Source of the DNA: Armatimonadota bacterium
GTDB lineage: Bacteria; Armatimonadota; Zipacnadia; UBA1398; JAKPQA01
Direction: 5' to 3'
Assembly (NCBI GenBank): GCA_029547025.1
Contig: JAKPQA010000035.1
Location: 124,001 to 188,000, forward strand
DNA: 64,000 nucleotides
In this document: positions 26,937 to 35,342 of the stretch, piece after piece
Position numbering within the stretch: the stretch's first letter is position 1
Layout: every line of letters begins with the position of its first letter
The notes under the pieces: model-generated
Databases searched by the model: none
What the model saw: only the letters and a program-made list of their open reading frames with translations
Told to the model about the DNA's origin: nothing
Position numbers and translations under genes: made by a program

Positions 26937-27782
26937 CTAGTTCGGCTGAGGCGCCGTGACGGGTTGGCCCTCGGCCTTGGGCTCGACCCGGCGAACCGTG
27001 ACCTGAACGTCGTTGAACGTCACACTGAGCTTCTGGAAGGCCTCGGGGCCCGTGGCGATGGTACCGCTCATCACACCATCCTGCGCCCGGATCTCGCCCG
27101 ACTCCAGAACGAGCTCCGAGGTTACCTCGGCGCGGATGTCTCCCGTCATAGGGTCACCATATGCGTACGAGACCGGTGTGGTCAGCGTCGAGCGAACGAC
27201 GGCGACTGGTGTGCCCTCGACGTCCTTCACCTCGACCAGGGTGGCCTCCCCCGTGACCTTCCGCGGCGTGCCGTCGGGCCCGATGGTGGTGTGACTGCAG
27301 TCCCATGTGGCGCCGGGCTCGACCGGGTCCTTGGGCAGCAGGAAGCCATCCAGCGCCCAGAGGCACAGCACGACCGGATCCTCGCCCGCGTAGGCCACGG
27401 CGGTTCCCTCCACGGCCACCACCCGGCGAGTCGCGTCCCGCGTGCACACCAGCGTCTCATCCGCCGAGGTCGATGGCAGGTAAGCGCCAGCCGCACTGAG
27501 GTGGCCCTTGTCGATCACCACACTGCTGACCACCTTGCCGGCCTCGGACTCGGTAACCTCCTCGGTATACACGGCGCGCCCCTCGGCCCCTACGCCCGCG
27601 GCATACTCTGACACATCCACCGTGCCTTGCATGGTCACTTGGTAGGTGCGCTTGGCTCCTTTCTCCGGGGCGTACTTGAGGGTCACCGGATCAGCCCAAC
27701 CCGCAGAAACCATCGCGGCGGCAACCCACACTGCGGCGAACCCGAGAGCCCGCCCCCTGCGGCATGCAACACGTGGCGACAT
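26937..27782 (-). CDS. Exported beta-rich protein, unknown
   Basis: A 281-residue protein with a signal peptide (LGFAAVWVAAAMVSAGWA, cleavage near residue 30). Beta-rich sequence follows: LKYAPEKGAKRTYQVTMQGT, GATWDCSHTTIGPDGT and VEVKDVEGTPVAVVRSTL. The pattern of a hydrophobic initial strand, a comparison of a measured quantity with weighting terms, and a final conserved strand resembles DUF6263-like lipoproteins, but I cannot confirm this. The ATG at 27782 has AGGTGAGG upstream. It lies 38 bases after the TPR gene and 25 before the first YfhO gene. Confidence 0.75.
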   Translation of the reverse strand: MSPRVACRRGRALGFAAVWVAAAMVSAGWADPVTLKYAPEKGAKRTYQVTMQGTVDVSEYAAGVGAEGRAVYTEEVTESEAGKVVSSVVIDKGHLSAAGAYLPSTSADETLVCTRDATRRVVAVEGTAVAYAGEDPVVLCLWALDGFLLPKDPVEPGATWDCSHTTIGPDGTPRKVTGEATLVEVKDVEGTPVAVVRSTLTTPVSYAYGDPMTGDIRAEVTSELVLESGEIRAQDGVMSGTIATGPEAFQKLSVTFNDVQVTVRRVEPKAEGQPVTAPQPN

Positions 27783-27820
27783 CGAACCTCACCTCTCCGT
27801 CAGGTCCCCGGCGCCGATGC

Positions 27821-29137
27821 CTAGGATGACTCTGGCTTTCCGGCCAGGGCCTCGATCTCGGCCCGGATCCGCTCGCGCTCGGTCGCGTCGGGCGTGAGCC
27901 ACTCGGCATAGCGGAGCGCGGCGAGGGCCGGCTCGGTCCGCCCCATCTTGGCCCAGGCCGTCCCGAGCGCGTGAGTGGCTCCCGCGTGCTCGGGTTCGGC
28001 CTCCAGGCACTTCCCGAGCACTTCGGCGGCCTCATTGTACTTGCCCAGGCCGATAAGCACCTCGCCCCGCGCGTACTGCCCCATGGTCAGCTCTGGTTCG
28101 ATCGACAACGCCCGATCGGCATAGGCCAGTCCGTCGTTGGGCTGGTCCAGCCGGGCGTAGCACAGGGCGATCTGGCACAGCGCGTCCAGGCTCGGGCCTT
28201 CTCCAGAGGAAATACGGTACAACTCGTCTGCCTTCTTCAACAGTGGGATCGCCTGGTCGTACTTCCCGAGCTTCACGAGCAGCAGCCCCAGGTTGTAGGG
28301 TGCTTGGTACATTCCGGGGTCGTCCTCCATCGCCCTGCGGTACCACTCGATCTGGCGGTCGGGGTCGGTCTGGCGCCTGGCTCGCTCGAAACTGGGGTTG
28401 GTCCGCAACCGGAGCGGGCCAATGCCGGGAGGGTCGGTCGCGTTCCAGGCGGGGCCCCAGTAACGCCGTTCCGACATGTCGAGCAGCATCAGCTCGGTCT
28501 CGGCCCACTGGCGGTCTTCCTGGGCTTTGGCGTTCCGCACAAGCCATCGCAGATGGACACGAGCCTCTTGGGTGAGCCCCTGCCGCGAGAAGACATCGGC
28601 CGCGCGCCGACGCGGGTCGCGCTCCTCAGGGGCCAGGCGAGTGGCTTGGCGCAGCGGTTCGACCGCTTCCTCGGGCCGGCCGCTCCGGATGTGGGCCAGC
28701 GCCAGCCAATGGAGCCGCACCCAGCTATCGGGCTCGGCCGCAACGGCTCGCTCGAGCCAACCAGCCGCCGCGCGGTAGCGCTTCAGGCGGAAGAGCACTT
28801 GTCCCAGTTCAAAGAGCGCGTCGGGGTCGTCGGGCTGCAGACAGAGGGCTGTCAGAAGCTGGCTGCGCGCCGCCTCGTCGCCCTTTCCCTCGAACGTCCG
28901 CTCGTAGTGCCGGGCCAGGGTCAACCTCAGGGACGGTAACGTCGGTGCCTGCGCCACCCACTCGCGGAACTGGTCGACCTCGGATGAGGTGCCCTGCGAG
29001 ACCTCGGCCACCGGCGTCTGGGCAGCCGGCTCGCTCGCGCCCGGCTGCGCCTCCAACGGAACCCGGCACGAGAACCCCATGGCCAAGGCCAGAGCGCAGC
29101 CGGCTAGGGCGGCCAGCATGGGAACGACCCTGGTCAT
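27821..29137 (-). CDS. Exported tetratricopeptide repeat protein
   Basis: A 438-residue protein with a signal segment (MLAALAGCALALAMGFSC) ending at a cysteine that might be lipid-modified, although the lipobox (GFSC) is poor. It then carries about eight TPR units, for example DALFELGQVLFRLKRYRAAA, YNLGLLLVKLGKYDQAIPLL and HALGTAWAKMGRTEPALAAL. TPR scaffolds mediate protein contacts, so the specific role is unknown. It lies between the aspartokinase gene (55 bases) and the exported protein gene (38 bases), in the same leftward run. Confidence 0.85.
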   Translation of the reverse strand: MTRVVPMLAALAGCALALAMGFSCRVPLEAQPGASEPAAQTPVAEVSQGTSSEVDQFREWVAQAPTLPSLRLTLARHYERTFEGKGDEAARSQLLTALCLQPDDPDALFELGQVLFRLKRYRAAAGWLERAVAAEPDSWVRLHWLALAHIRSGRPEEAVEPLRQATRLAPEERDPRRRAADVFSRQGLTQEARVHLRWLVRNAKAQEDRQWAETELMLLDMSERRYWGPAWNATDPPGIGPLRLRTNPSFERARRQTDPDRQIEWYRRAMEDDPGMYQAPYNLGLLLVKLGKYDQAIPLLKKADELYRISSGEGPSLDALCQIALCYARLDQPNDGLAYADRALSIEPELTMGQYARGEVLIGLGKYNEAAEVLGKCLEAEPEHAGATHALGTAWAKMGRTEPALAALRYAEWLTPDATERERIRAEIEALAGKPESS

Positions 29138-29192
29138 CGTCAGCGCATCTCCGTCCCCAGCGAGCCTCGGGGTGAGCCCGAGACGTCCGGGC

Positions 29193-30521
29193 CTATGCCC
29201 GCGAGCGGCACGGGCCCGCGAATGCGTCGTAGATGGCGCGCACCGCTTTCGAGTAGTCGGCGGCGGCGACCGCCACGATGATGCTGATCTCCGAGGAGCC
29301 CTGGTCGATCATGCGGATGTTCACTCCCGCATCAGCCAGCGAGGTGAACAGACGTCCAGCGATACCGACGGTGTTCGCCATCCCCTGCCCCACCGTCGCA
29401 AGGAGGGCCAGATCGCCGATCAGCTCCAGTCGGTCCGGTTCCAGAATGCGCTCGATGTCGGCCAGGTACGCATCGCCCTTGCCCTCGAGTTCCTCGTCCC
29501 AGACCACCACCGACATGGTGTCAATGCCGGTGGGTGCGTGAAGCCAGGAGATGCCGTGGAACTCCAGTATGTCGAGCACACGGCGCCCGAAGCCGCGCCC
29601 CTCGTTCATCATGGCCTTCTCGATGTGGATGGTCGAACAGCCGGTTCGGCCGGCAATGCCGACGACGGGGGCCGTGCCGTGCTCTCGCGATGGCAGCACT
29701 CGCGTCCCTGGCGCATCGGGCTCCCACGTGCTCCGGATGTGGATCGGGATGCCGGCCTCGCGAACGGGGAACGTGGCCTCCTCGTGCAGGACCTTGGCGC
29801 CCATATACGACAGCTCGCGGAGCTCCCGGTAGGTCACTTCGAGGATGGGCTGGGCTTCGGGGACCACGGCCGGGTCGGTCATCAGCAGTCCCGGAACATC
29901 GGTCCAGTTCTCGTAGACCTCAGCCCCCACCGCTCGCGCCACCACAGAGCCGGTGATGTCAGACCCACCCCGTGGGAAGGTGACAATGTCACCGTGGGTG
30001 TCCGACCCGTAGAACCCGGGCACGACCACCGGGCCCTCGCCCTCGAGCAGCATGCGCAGGCGCGGATAGGTGTCGGGGGTGACTTGCGAACGGCCTCGTG
30101 CCACGCCGATGGCACGCCGGGCATCGACAAAGCGTGCCCCGAGGAAGTCGGCCACGATGCGCGCGCACAGATACTCGCCTCGCGAGGCAATCAGATCTCG
30201 GTTGCCCTCGGTGCGCACCTGAGCTTCGAGTTCGTCGAGCAGCGGACGCACGTCAAGCCGGACCCCGAGATCGGCCGCGAGCGACCGGAAGCGGTCACGG
30301 ACCATTCCCAGCGGCTGTGTGAAGTCGAGGCCCTGCCGAGCCAATGAGTGGGAGGCGAGCAGCAGGTCGGTAACCTTGTGATCCGATGGCTCACGCTTCC
30401 CGGGTGCCGAGACCACCACGTATCGTCGCGCCGGTTCCCGGGCGACGATCTCGGCGACCCGGCGGACGCCGTTGGCGTCTGCCAGCGATGTGCCACCAAA
30501 CTTGCATGCCTTCAGACCCAA
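29193..30521 (-). CDS. lysC: Aspartate kinase
   Basis: Monofunctional aspartokinase of 442 residues, catalysing the first step of lysine, threonine, methionine and diaminopimelate synthesis. The ATP-binding KFGGTS is at residues 7-12. Substrate-binding elements follow (SRGEYLCARIVADFLGA, GFYGSDTHGDIVTFPRGGSD). Two ACT regulatory domains end the protein (around VGIAGRTGCSTIHIEKA, and LATVGQGMANTVGIAGRLF with QGSSEISIIVAV). Feedback inhibition by lysine or threonine is expected from the family. It starts with TTG at 30521 with GGAAGGTGG seven bases upstream. The window also holds dapF, a later step of the same pathway. Confidence 0.95.
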   Translation of the reverse strand: MGLKACKFGGTSLADANGVRRVAEIVAREPARRYVVVSAPGKREPSDHKVTDLLLASHSLARQGLDFTQPLGMVRDRFRSLAADLGVRLDVRPLLDELEAQVRTEGNRDLIASRGEYLCARIVADFLGARFVDARRAIGVARGRSQVTPDTYPRLRMLLEGEGPVVVPGFYGSDTHGDIVTFPRGGSDITGSVVARAVGAEVYENWTDVPGLLMTDPAVVPEAQPILEVTYRELRELSYMGAKVLHEEATFPVREAGIPIHIRSTWEPDAPGTRVLPSREHGTAPVVGIAGRTGCSTIHIEKAMMNEGRGFGRRVLDILEFHGISWLHAPTGIDTMSVVVWDEELEGKGDAYLADIERILEPDRLELIGDLALLATVGQGMANTVGIAGRLFTSLADAGVNIRMIDQGSSEISIIVAVAAADYSKAVRAIYDAFAGPCRSRA

Positions 30522-30540
30522 CCGCTGCCACCTTCCCTGT

Positions 30541-30552
30541 CCGTACGTACGG
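30541..30552. promoter_or_regulatory. Perfect 12-bp palindrome upstream of lysC
   Basis: The sequence CCGTACGTACGG is a perfect palindrome 20 bases before the TTG start of lysC. It could be an operator in the lysC leader; nothing else supports this. Confidence 0.2.
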
Positions 30553-30588
30553 TCTTCCGCGCCGAGTTCCTGCTATGGTACGCGGAAA

Positions 30589-30620
30589 GCGCCCGCGGGA
30601 GCCAGTGCTCCCGCGGGCGC
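30589..30620 (-). terminator. Intrinsic-type hairpin after the prepilin gene
   Basis: A perfect 14-bp stem (GCGCCCGCGGGAGC and its complement) closes a four-base loop (CAGT). It lies 41 bases beyond the prepilin stop on the minus strand and upstream of lysC. Only TTT follows, so it may depend on the very strong stem or act as an mRNA 3' stabiliser. Confidence 0.65.
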
Positions 30621-30660
30621 CGCGCCGGGCAACGTCCGCGATGGCCGGGGTATGCGGGGA

Positions 30661-31602
30661 TCAACTCACGGGCGTGCCCGTCAGGGGGTTGTACACGGGC
30701 GGCGAGCCGGGGCACGAGTACGCCTTCTTGCCCCACAGGAAATGGGTCGGATCCAGCGTCTTGTCCAGCAGATACCACTTCGCATGACCATCCGCGAAGA
30801 TGTAGTTGCTGCCGCCGTTGTGCGCCTGGGGGTTGATGTAGCAGATGTGATGGTTGCCCATGGCGCTACTCGCCTCAGCCTGAGCGATGGCCTGCCAGGC
30901 CTGTTGTGGCGTCAGGGCGATGACCGGCTGGCCGGCCCAGCTCTCGCCGTCGAACACGGCTCCACCCATGCTCACCGCATTGGTCGGCCGGTGCGACTTG
31001 ATGGCGTCGCCACCCGTGGGAGAACTGTCCAGCAGGCACTGGATCTTGTTGGTGTACTCGGCGACCATGATCACTTCGGCCGGAGCGTCCACCTGCGACA
31101 GGGACACGCACTGCTGGGGCACTGCCGCGTACTTCTTCCGAGGAAGCAACAGCTCGTTGGCGACGTAGCTCAGGCGGTAGGCCTGGATATCCATCACGGG
31201 GCGGAGCGGGGTCTGGCCCGCCGGGGGATCGACCGGAGGGGTCGTGAAGCACGTCGGAGCCCAGCCCTTCGGCTCGTGGGTCGGGCAGACGAAGAGCCCC
31301 ATGTTCTTGGTGTAGGGCATGATCAGGCCGCTCCACTGGACATAGCCGTTGCTGCTGTTCGCGCCATTGATGTAGTAGTACGACATGGGCAGCGTGTCGT
31401 CGTAGTCGCCGGCGTACATCATCATGGCCAGGCCGAGTTCCTTGGCATGGGTGAGGCAGGTCGTCTGTCGGGCTTTCTCGCGAGCTTTGGCGAACACGGG
31501 GAATAGGATGGCGGCCAGGATCGCGATGATGGCGATCACGACCAGAAGCTCGATGAGCGTGAAGCCTCCGGTGGTCCGCCGCTTGCGGAGCAGTCGGTCC
31601 AT
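30661..31602 (-). CDS. Type IV prepilin-like (DUF1559-type) protein
   Basis: A 313-residue pseudopilin-like protein. The prepilin peptidase site and N-methylation helix are seen in [20 protein letters not shown] near residue 12, followed by [16 protein letters not shown] and [17 protein letters not shown]. The C-terminus has the family's [11 protein letters not shown] motif. Proteins of this kind occur in many copies in Armatimonadota and Planctomycetes, and are exported through type II secretion or type IV pilus-like machines of unclear role. The ATG at 31602 has AGGAAGG upstream. A four-copy Pho-box-like array and a -10-like element lie about 85-140 bases upstream. A hairpin follows the gene. 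Confidence 0.92.
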   Translation of the reverse strand: MDRLLRKRRTTGGFTLIELLVVIAIIAILAAILFPVFAKAREKARQTTCLTHAKELGLAMMMYAGDYDDTLPMSYYYINGANSSNGYVQWSGLIMPYTKNMGLFVCPTHEPKGWAPTCFTTPPVDPPAGQTPLRPVMDIQAYRLSYVANELLLPRKKYAAVPQQCVSLSQVDAPAEVIMVAEYTNKIQCLLDSSPTGGDAIKSHRPTNAVSMGGAVFDGESWAGQPVIALTPQQAWQAIAQAEASSAMGNHHICYINPQAHNGGSNYIFADGHAKWYLLDKTLDPTHFLWGKKAYSCPGSPPVYNPLTGTPVS

Positions 31603-31687
31603 TGTGTCCTTCCTTTCCGGTGCGTGCCGAGCCAGGTGAGTAAACTGGGTTGTGGCAGGTCCCCGGCCGGGTGTCTGCCCGGGAACT

Positions 31688-31742
31688 AGCCTACCGGGGC
31701 GCCGTTATGTCACGGTTAGGGGAGTGTTAGGTTGAGGTTAAG
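31688..31742 (-). promoter_or_regulatory. Four-copy Pho-box-like array with -10-like element
   Basis: On the minus strand, four 8-base units recur at exactly 11-bp intervals: CTTAACCT (31742-31735), CCTAACAC (31731-31724), CCTAACCG (31720-31713) and CATAACGG (31709-31702). Eight bases later is TAGGCT (31693-31688), a weak -10. The 8+3 spacing and CTTAACCT core match Pho boxes described for PhoB/SphR-type regulators, notably in cyanobacteria. The orientation points to the prepilin gene. Confidence 0.65.
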
Positions 31743-31774
31743 CGGGCGCCAGGCGGCTGAGGAGTGAGCCGGTC

Positions 31775-32662
31775 TTGTCGACGAACCTCGGTACGATCTA
31801 CCTAGCCGACAATCTGGAGGTGCTCACGGGGCTCGCGTCCGGCTCCGCCAACCTCATCTACATAGACCCGCCATTCAACACAGGCAAGGTTCAGCAGAGG
31901 ACTCAGATCCGCACCATCGGCTCAGAGGATGGCGACCGAGTGGGGTTCAAGGGTCGTCGCTACGAGACGATCGCGCTCGGCAAACGCGGCTTCCGTGATC
32001 TGTTCGACGACTACCTCGCCTTCCTTGAGCCGCGGCTTGCCGAGGCGCACCGGGTCCTGGCGCCGGATGGGACGCTCTACTTCCACGTGGACTACCGTGA
32101 GGTCCACTACTGCAAGGTGCTCCTCGATGCCATCTTCGGCCGCGAGTGCTTTCTCAACGAGGTCATCTGGGCCTACGACTATGGGGGCCGGTCGAAGACC
32201 AGGTGGCCGCCCAAGCACGACAACATCCTGGTGTACACCAAAGACCCGAGGCGGTACACGTTCAACTGGGATGACATCGAGCGAATCCCCTACATGGCCC
32301 CTGGGCTGGTTGGCCCAGACAAGGCAGCCCGCGGCAAAGTGCCCACGGACACATGGTGGCATACGATTGTGCCAACCCACGGTTCGGAGAAGACCGGCTA
32401 CCCCACGCAGAAGCCTCTCGGCATCCTCAAGCGCATCATTGGGGCTTCCTCGCGGAAGGGGGACGTGGTTCTGGACTTCTTCGCCGGCAGCGGCACCACG
32501 GGAGCCGCCTGTCTCGCACTGGGCAGACGGTTTGTGCTGGTAGACAACAGCCCCCAGGCCCTCGAGGCAATGGCCCGCCGGTTCGCCGGCGTGGCCGGCA
32601 TTCAATGGGTGGGATTCGATCCCGGAGCCCACGCCGGGGATGTCGGTCCCTTGGCCCCTTAA
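31775..32662 (+). CDS. Site-specific DNA methyltransferase (beta-class N4/N6 type)
   Basis: Solitary amino-methyltransferase of 295 residues. The catalytic motif IV is IDPPFNTGK (D31-F34) near the N-terminus. The AdoMet-binding motif I, FFAGSGTTG (F236-G243), is near the C-terminus, the order of the beta class. GYPTQKPLGILKRII also matches this class. It could methylate adenine-N6 or cytosine-N4, and the specificity cannot be read. No restriction enzyme is nearby, so it is probably an orphan or regulatory methylase. It starts with TTG at 31775 with GAGGAG upstream. It directly precedes phoB (102 bases) on the same strand. Confidence 0.9.
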   Translation: MSTNLGTIYLADNLEVLTGLASGSANLIYIDPPFNTGKVQQRTQIRTIGSEDGDRVGFKGRRYETIALGKRGFRDLFDDYLAFLEPRLAEAHRVLAPDGTLYFHVDYREVHYCKVLLDAIFGRECFLNEVIWAYDYGGRSKTRWPPKHDNILVYTKDPRRYTFNWDDIERIPYMAPGLVGPDKAARGKVPTDTWWHTIVPTHGSEKTGYPTQKPLGILKRIIGASSRKGDVVLDFFAGSGTTGAACLALGRRFVLVDNSPQALEAMARRFAGVAGIQWVGFDPGAHAGDVGPLAP

Positions 32663-32690
32663 CCATGTCATAATGCCAGGGTGCTATCAT
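32658..32690 (+). promoter_or_regulatory. Candidate Pho box and -10 of the phoB promoter
   Basis: CTTAACCA (32658-32665) and CATAATGC (32669-32676) are spaced 11 bp start to start. Eight bases later TATCAT (32685-32690) matches a -10 hexamer in five of six positions. The geometry equals that of the array before the prepilin gene. It would make phoB autoregulated; the first unit overlaps the methyltransferase stop. Confidence 0.6.
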
Positions 32691-32764
32691 CCTCGGCGGG
32701 CGGGAGAGGGGGCGCTCCGGGTCCCGAGGCGCGCCCCGCGGCCCCATTCCATGATAGGTGAGGC

Positions 32765-33454
32765 ATGACGATGCCGGGCACCATTCTGGTCGTCGAGGAC
32801 GATCAGGACATCGCCGACTCGGTCGCCTACTCGCTGCGGCGTGAGGGCTACGAGGTCGAGGTCGCGTATGATGGCTCCGAGGGCGTTCGCGTGGGGCTCG
32901 AGCAGAAGCCCGACCTGGTGATCCTCGATCTGATGCTTCCGGGCCTGAGCGGCTTTGGCGTGTTCCGCGAGCTTCGGAGACGTTCGACCGTGCCCGTCAT
33001 CATGTTGACCGCCCGCGTCAGCGAGAATGATCGCGTGGCCGGACTCGAGCTCGGGGCCGATGACTACATCACCAAGCCATTCTCACTTCGCGAGTTGGTG
33101 GCGCGCGTCAAGACCGTGCTGCGGCGTGCCGAGCAAGCGGCCGGCCCCGCCGACGAGGTGCTCACCGTGAAAGGGCTCGTGATCGACCGTGGCCGGCGGA
33201 CGGTGACGGTAGATGGCCGCCAGGTCACCCTGACGCCCCAGGAGTTCGCCCTGCTCGAGTGCCTGGCTCGGCACCCGGGGCGAGCCATGTCGCGTGAGGT
33301 CCTCCTCCAGCAGGCGTGGAGTGAGAGTGAGTACATTGATCCCCGGACCGTCGACGTTCACGTGCGCTGGGTCCGGGGCAAGATCGAGGCTGAGCCCAGC
33401 CAGCCCACGCGGATTCTCACCGTGCGGGGCGTCGGCTACAAGCTGGCGGAGTGA
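32765..33454 (+). CDS. phoB: PhoB-type response regulator (OmpR family)
   Basis: A 229-residue two-component regulator. The receiver domain has the acidic pocket VVEDD, the phosphorylated D55 (LVILDLMLPG), and K104 (DYITKPFS). It is followed by an OmpR/PhoB winged-helix DNA-binding domain (about 130-229, LTPQEFALLECLARHPGRAM, VDVHVRWVRGKIE). Its position directly before phoR and the pst genes identifies it as the phosphate-limitation regulator. The ATG at 32765 has AGGTG five bases upstream. The phoR start lies only three bases after the stop. A candidate Pho box precedes the gene. Confidence 0.95.
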   Translation: MTMPGTILVVEDDQDIADSVAYSLRREGYEVEVAYDGSEGVRVGLEQKPDLVILDLMLPGLSGFGVFRELRRRSTVPVIMLTARVSENDRVAGLELGADDYITKPFSLRELVARVKTVLRRAEQAAGPADEVLTVKGLVIDRGRRTVTVDGRQVTLTPQEFALLECLARHPGRAMSREVLLQQAWSESEYIDPRTVDVHVRWVRGKIEAEPSQPTRILTVRGVGYKLAE

Positions 33455-33457
33455 GCC

Positions 33458-35224
33458 GTGCACATGGCACGGTGGACCCGATCATTGGCTGTCCACGCAA
33501 CACTGCTCGCCTTGGTGCTCGTCTCAGCCAGCCTCTACACCTACCACACCACGCGGGCTCGCCTGGTATCGGAACTCCGGCTGCGGCTGGAGGTGGCCTG
33601 CGCTCTTGCGGAGGACTCGCTGGTCCGGCAGCCTCCCATGCAGGGGGAACTGCCGGGGCGCGTCATCGAGCTGGCAGCGCTCTGCTCGGCACGCGTCGAG
33701 GCCTTCTCACCGCCCGGGGTGCTCGAGGCCGCGTCGGAGGAGACGCTCTCGAGCGCCGATCAGCGTCTGGAACCCGAGGTAGCCAGCGCGCGGTCGCAGG
33801 GCCACGGGGTCGCCGAGCGACGTGTGGTTCCACATCACCCTGCGCGCCTGTTCGTCGCCCGCTATCGCCCGGGCGGCCGTTGGCTTGTACGGCTCTCGGC
33901 CCCCCTGGACTCTATCGCGGATGCCGCGCTGAGCTCGGCGTGGAAGACCCTCTTGGCCGGCACTCCCTCCGCCATTGCTCTGGTGGGACTGCTGGCGTGG
34001 GGTCAGCGCGTGTGGGCGCGGTCCACCGGACTGGTTCGGGACCGCATCGCGGCCATGGGGGCTGCCGGCGAGACCACAAGACGGGACACCGCCATCCCGC
34101 CCGAACTCCGGCCGCTCGTCGAGGCGTGTGCCGACTCAGCCCAGCGCCTTGGGCAGTCTCAGCGCGAGCTGGGTGACGCCGTCTCGCGCCTCACAACCAT
34201 CCTGGACCAGATGGCCGACGGCGTGCTCCTTCTCAGCCCTGATCAGAGCATCCAGGTGATCAACCCCGCTGCGGCCGCCATGCTTGGTACCGATCGACGC
34301 GTGGCGACCGGCCGCCCGCTGGTGGAAGCTACCCTGGACTTCGACCTCGCCGAGCTCGTTCGCCGCGCCCTCGGCACGGGTGTCATGGTCGAGGACCGGC
34401 CGCGCCTGTCCGATGACGGCGCCCGGGTCATCTCAGCGGCGGCCAAGCCGCTGATCGGACCGGCCGGCGAGCGCGCCGGTGTGATCATCACGCTCCGCGA
34501 CGTGACGCAGGCGCACCGGTTCCAGGAGGCCCGCCAGGACTTCGTCGCCAACGCCAGCCACGAGTTGCGTACTCCATTGGCCGCCATCTCGGCCATGGCC
34601 GAGACCCTTCAGGACGGCGCGGCGGACGACCCCGGTGCCCGCGCCAGATTCCTCGCTCGCATCATCGACACCACGCGGCGCATGACCCAGCTCGTAGACG
34701 ACATGATGGCATTGGCCCAGTTGGAGGAGAGCAGCTCCCCAGGCCCCCGGGGACGGCTCCTGGATGTGCGGGCGGCGCTGGAGGATGCGGCGTCTCGACT
34801 CGAGCCTCAAGCCGCTGCGCGAGGTATCTCGATCACGATCGACACACCCGGTGAGCTCCGTCTATGGTGCTGCGAGGACGACCTCGCCGCCGCTTTGGTC
34901 AACCTGGTGGACAACGCCGTGAAGTACTCACCCGATGGCGCGGAAGTGCGACTGGAGGCCAGCGAATCCGACGATATGGTACGAATTGGCGTTATCGACC
35001 ACGGTCCGGGCATCCCGGAGAAGAGCCGAGAGCGCGTCTTCGAGCGTTTCTACCGAATCGACAAGGGGCGGTCTCGTCTGGTGGGTGGCACGGGCCTCGG
35101 GCTGAGTATCGTCCGCCACGCCATCGAGCGCAACGGGGGCCGCGTGTGGGTCGAGAGCCCCGAGCACCCGGGTTCGCGGTTCGTGGTGTTGCTGCCCGCC
35201 CGACCTCCGGCGACGCCGCCTTAA
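33458..35224 (+). CDS. phoR: Phosphate regulon sensor histidine kinase PhoR
   Basis: Membrane-bound kinase of 588 residues. It has two transmembrane helices (about 11-28 and 165-185) flanking a periplasmic region of some 135 residues, longer than in E. coli PhoR. A PAS domain follows (about 240-350, ILDQMADGVLLLSPDQSIQV), then the HisKA box FVANASHELRTPL with H368, and the ATPase with N box NLVDNAVKYSPDG and G2 box GGTGLGLSIVRHAIERNGG. It presumably phosphorylates the adjacent PhoB under phosphate limitation, with input from PstSCAB/PhoU. The GTG at 33458 is better spaced from GGAG than the ATG two codons on. Confidence 0.94.
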   Translation: MHMARWTRSLAVHATLLALVLVSASLYTYHTTRARLVSELRLRLEVACALAEDSLVRQPPMQGELPGRVIELAALCSARVEAFSPPGVLEAASEETLSSADQRLEPEVASARSQGHGVAERRVVPHHPARLFVARYRPGGRWLVRLSAPLDSIADAALSSAWKTLLAGTPSAIALVGLLAWGQRVWARSTGLVRDRIAAMGAAGETTRRDTAIPPELRPLVEACADSAQRLGQSQRELGDAVSRLTTILDQMADGVLLLSPDQSIQVINPAAAAMLGTDRRVATGRPLVEATLDFDLAELVRRALGTGVMVEDRPRLSDDGARVISAAAKPLIGPAGERAGVIITLRDVTQAHRFQEARQDFVANASHELRTPLAAISAMAETLQDGAADDPGARARFLARIIDTTRRMTQLVDDMMALAQLEESSSPGPRGRLLDVRAALEDAASRLEPQAAARGISITIDTPGELRLWCCEDDLAAALVNLVDNAVKYSPDGAEVRLEASESDDMVRIGVIDHGPGIPEKSRERVFERFYRIDKGRSRLVGGTGLGLSIVRHAIERNGGRVWVESPEHPGSRFVVLLPARPPATPP

Positions 35225-35238
35225 CACGGGCTTAAGCC
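35220..35238 (+). promoter_or_regulatory. Candidate Pho box upstream of pstS
   Basis: CTTAACAC (35220-35227) and CTTAAGCC (35231-35238) are 11 bp apart and overlap the phoR stop, about 105 bases before pstS. A single inverted unit (GTGTTAAG, 35265-35272) lies further on. No convincing -10 follows at the expected distance, so this is weaker than the phoB site. Confidence 0.4.
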
Positions 35239-35342
35239 CCTCGGACGCGCCGTGCCCCGAGAATGTGTTAAGGCTCGCTGGCCGACATCTCCTGAAGGCC
35301 GAGCGGGGCCACACAACACGATAAGGCGGGAGCCAGACCCAG

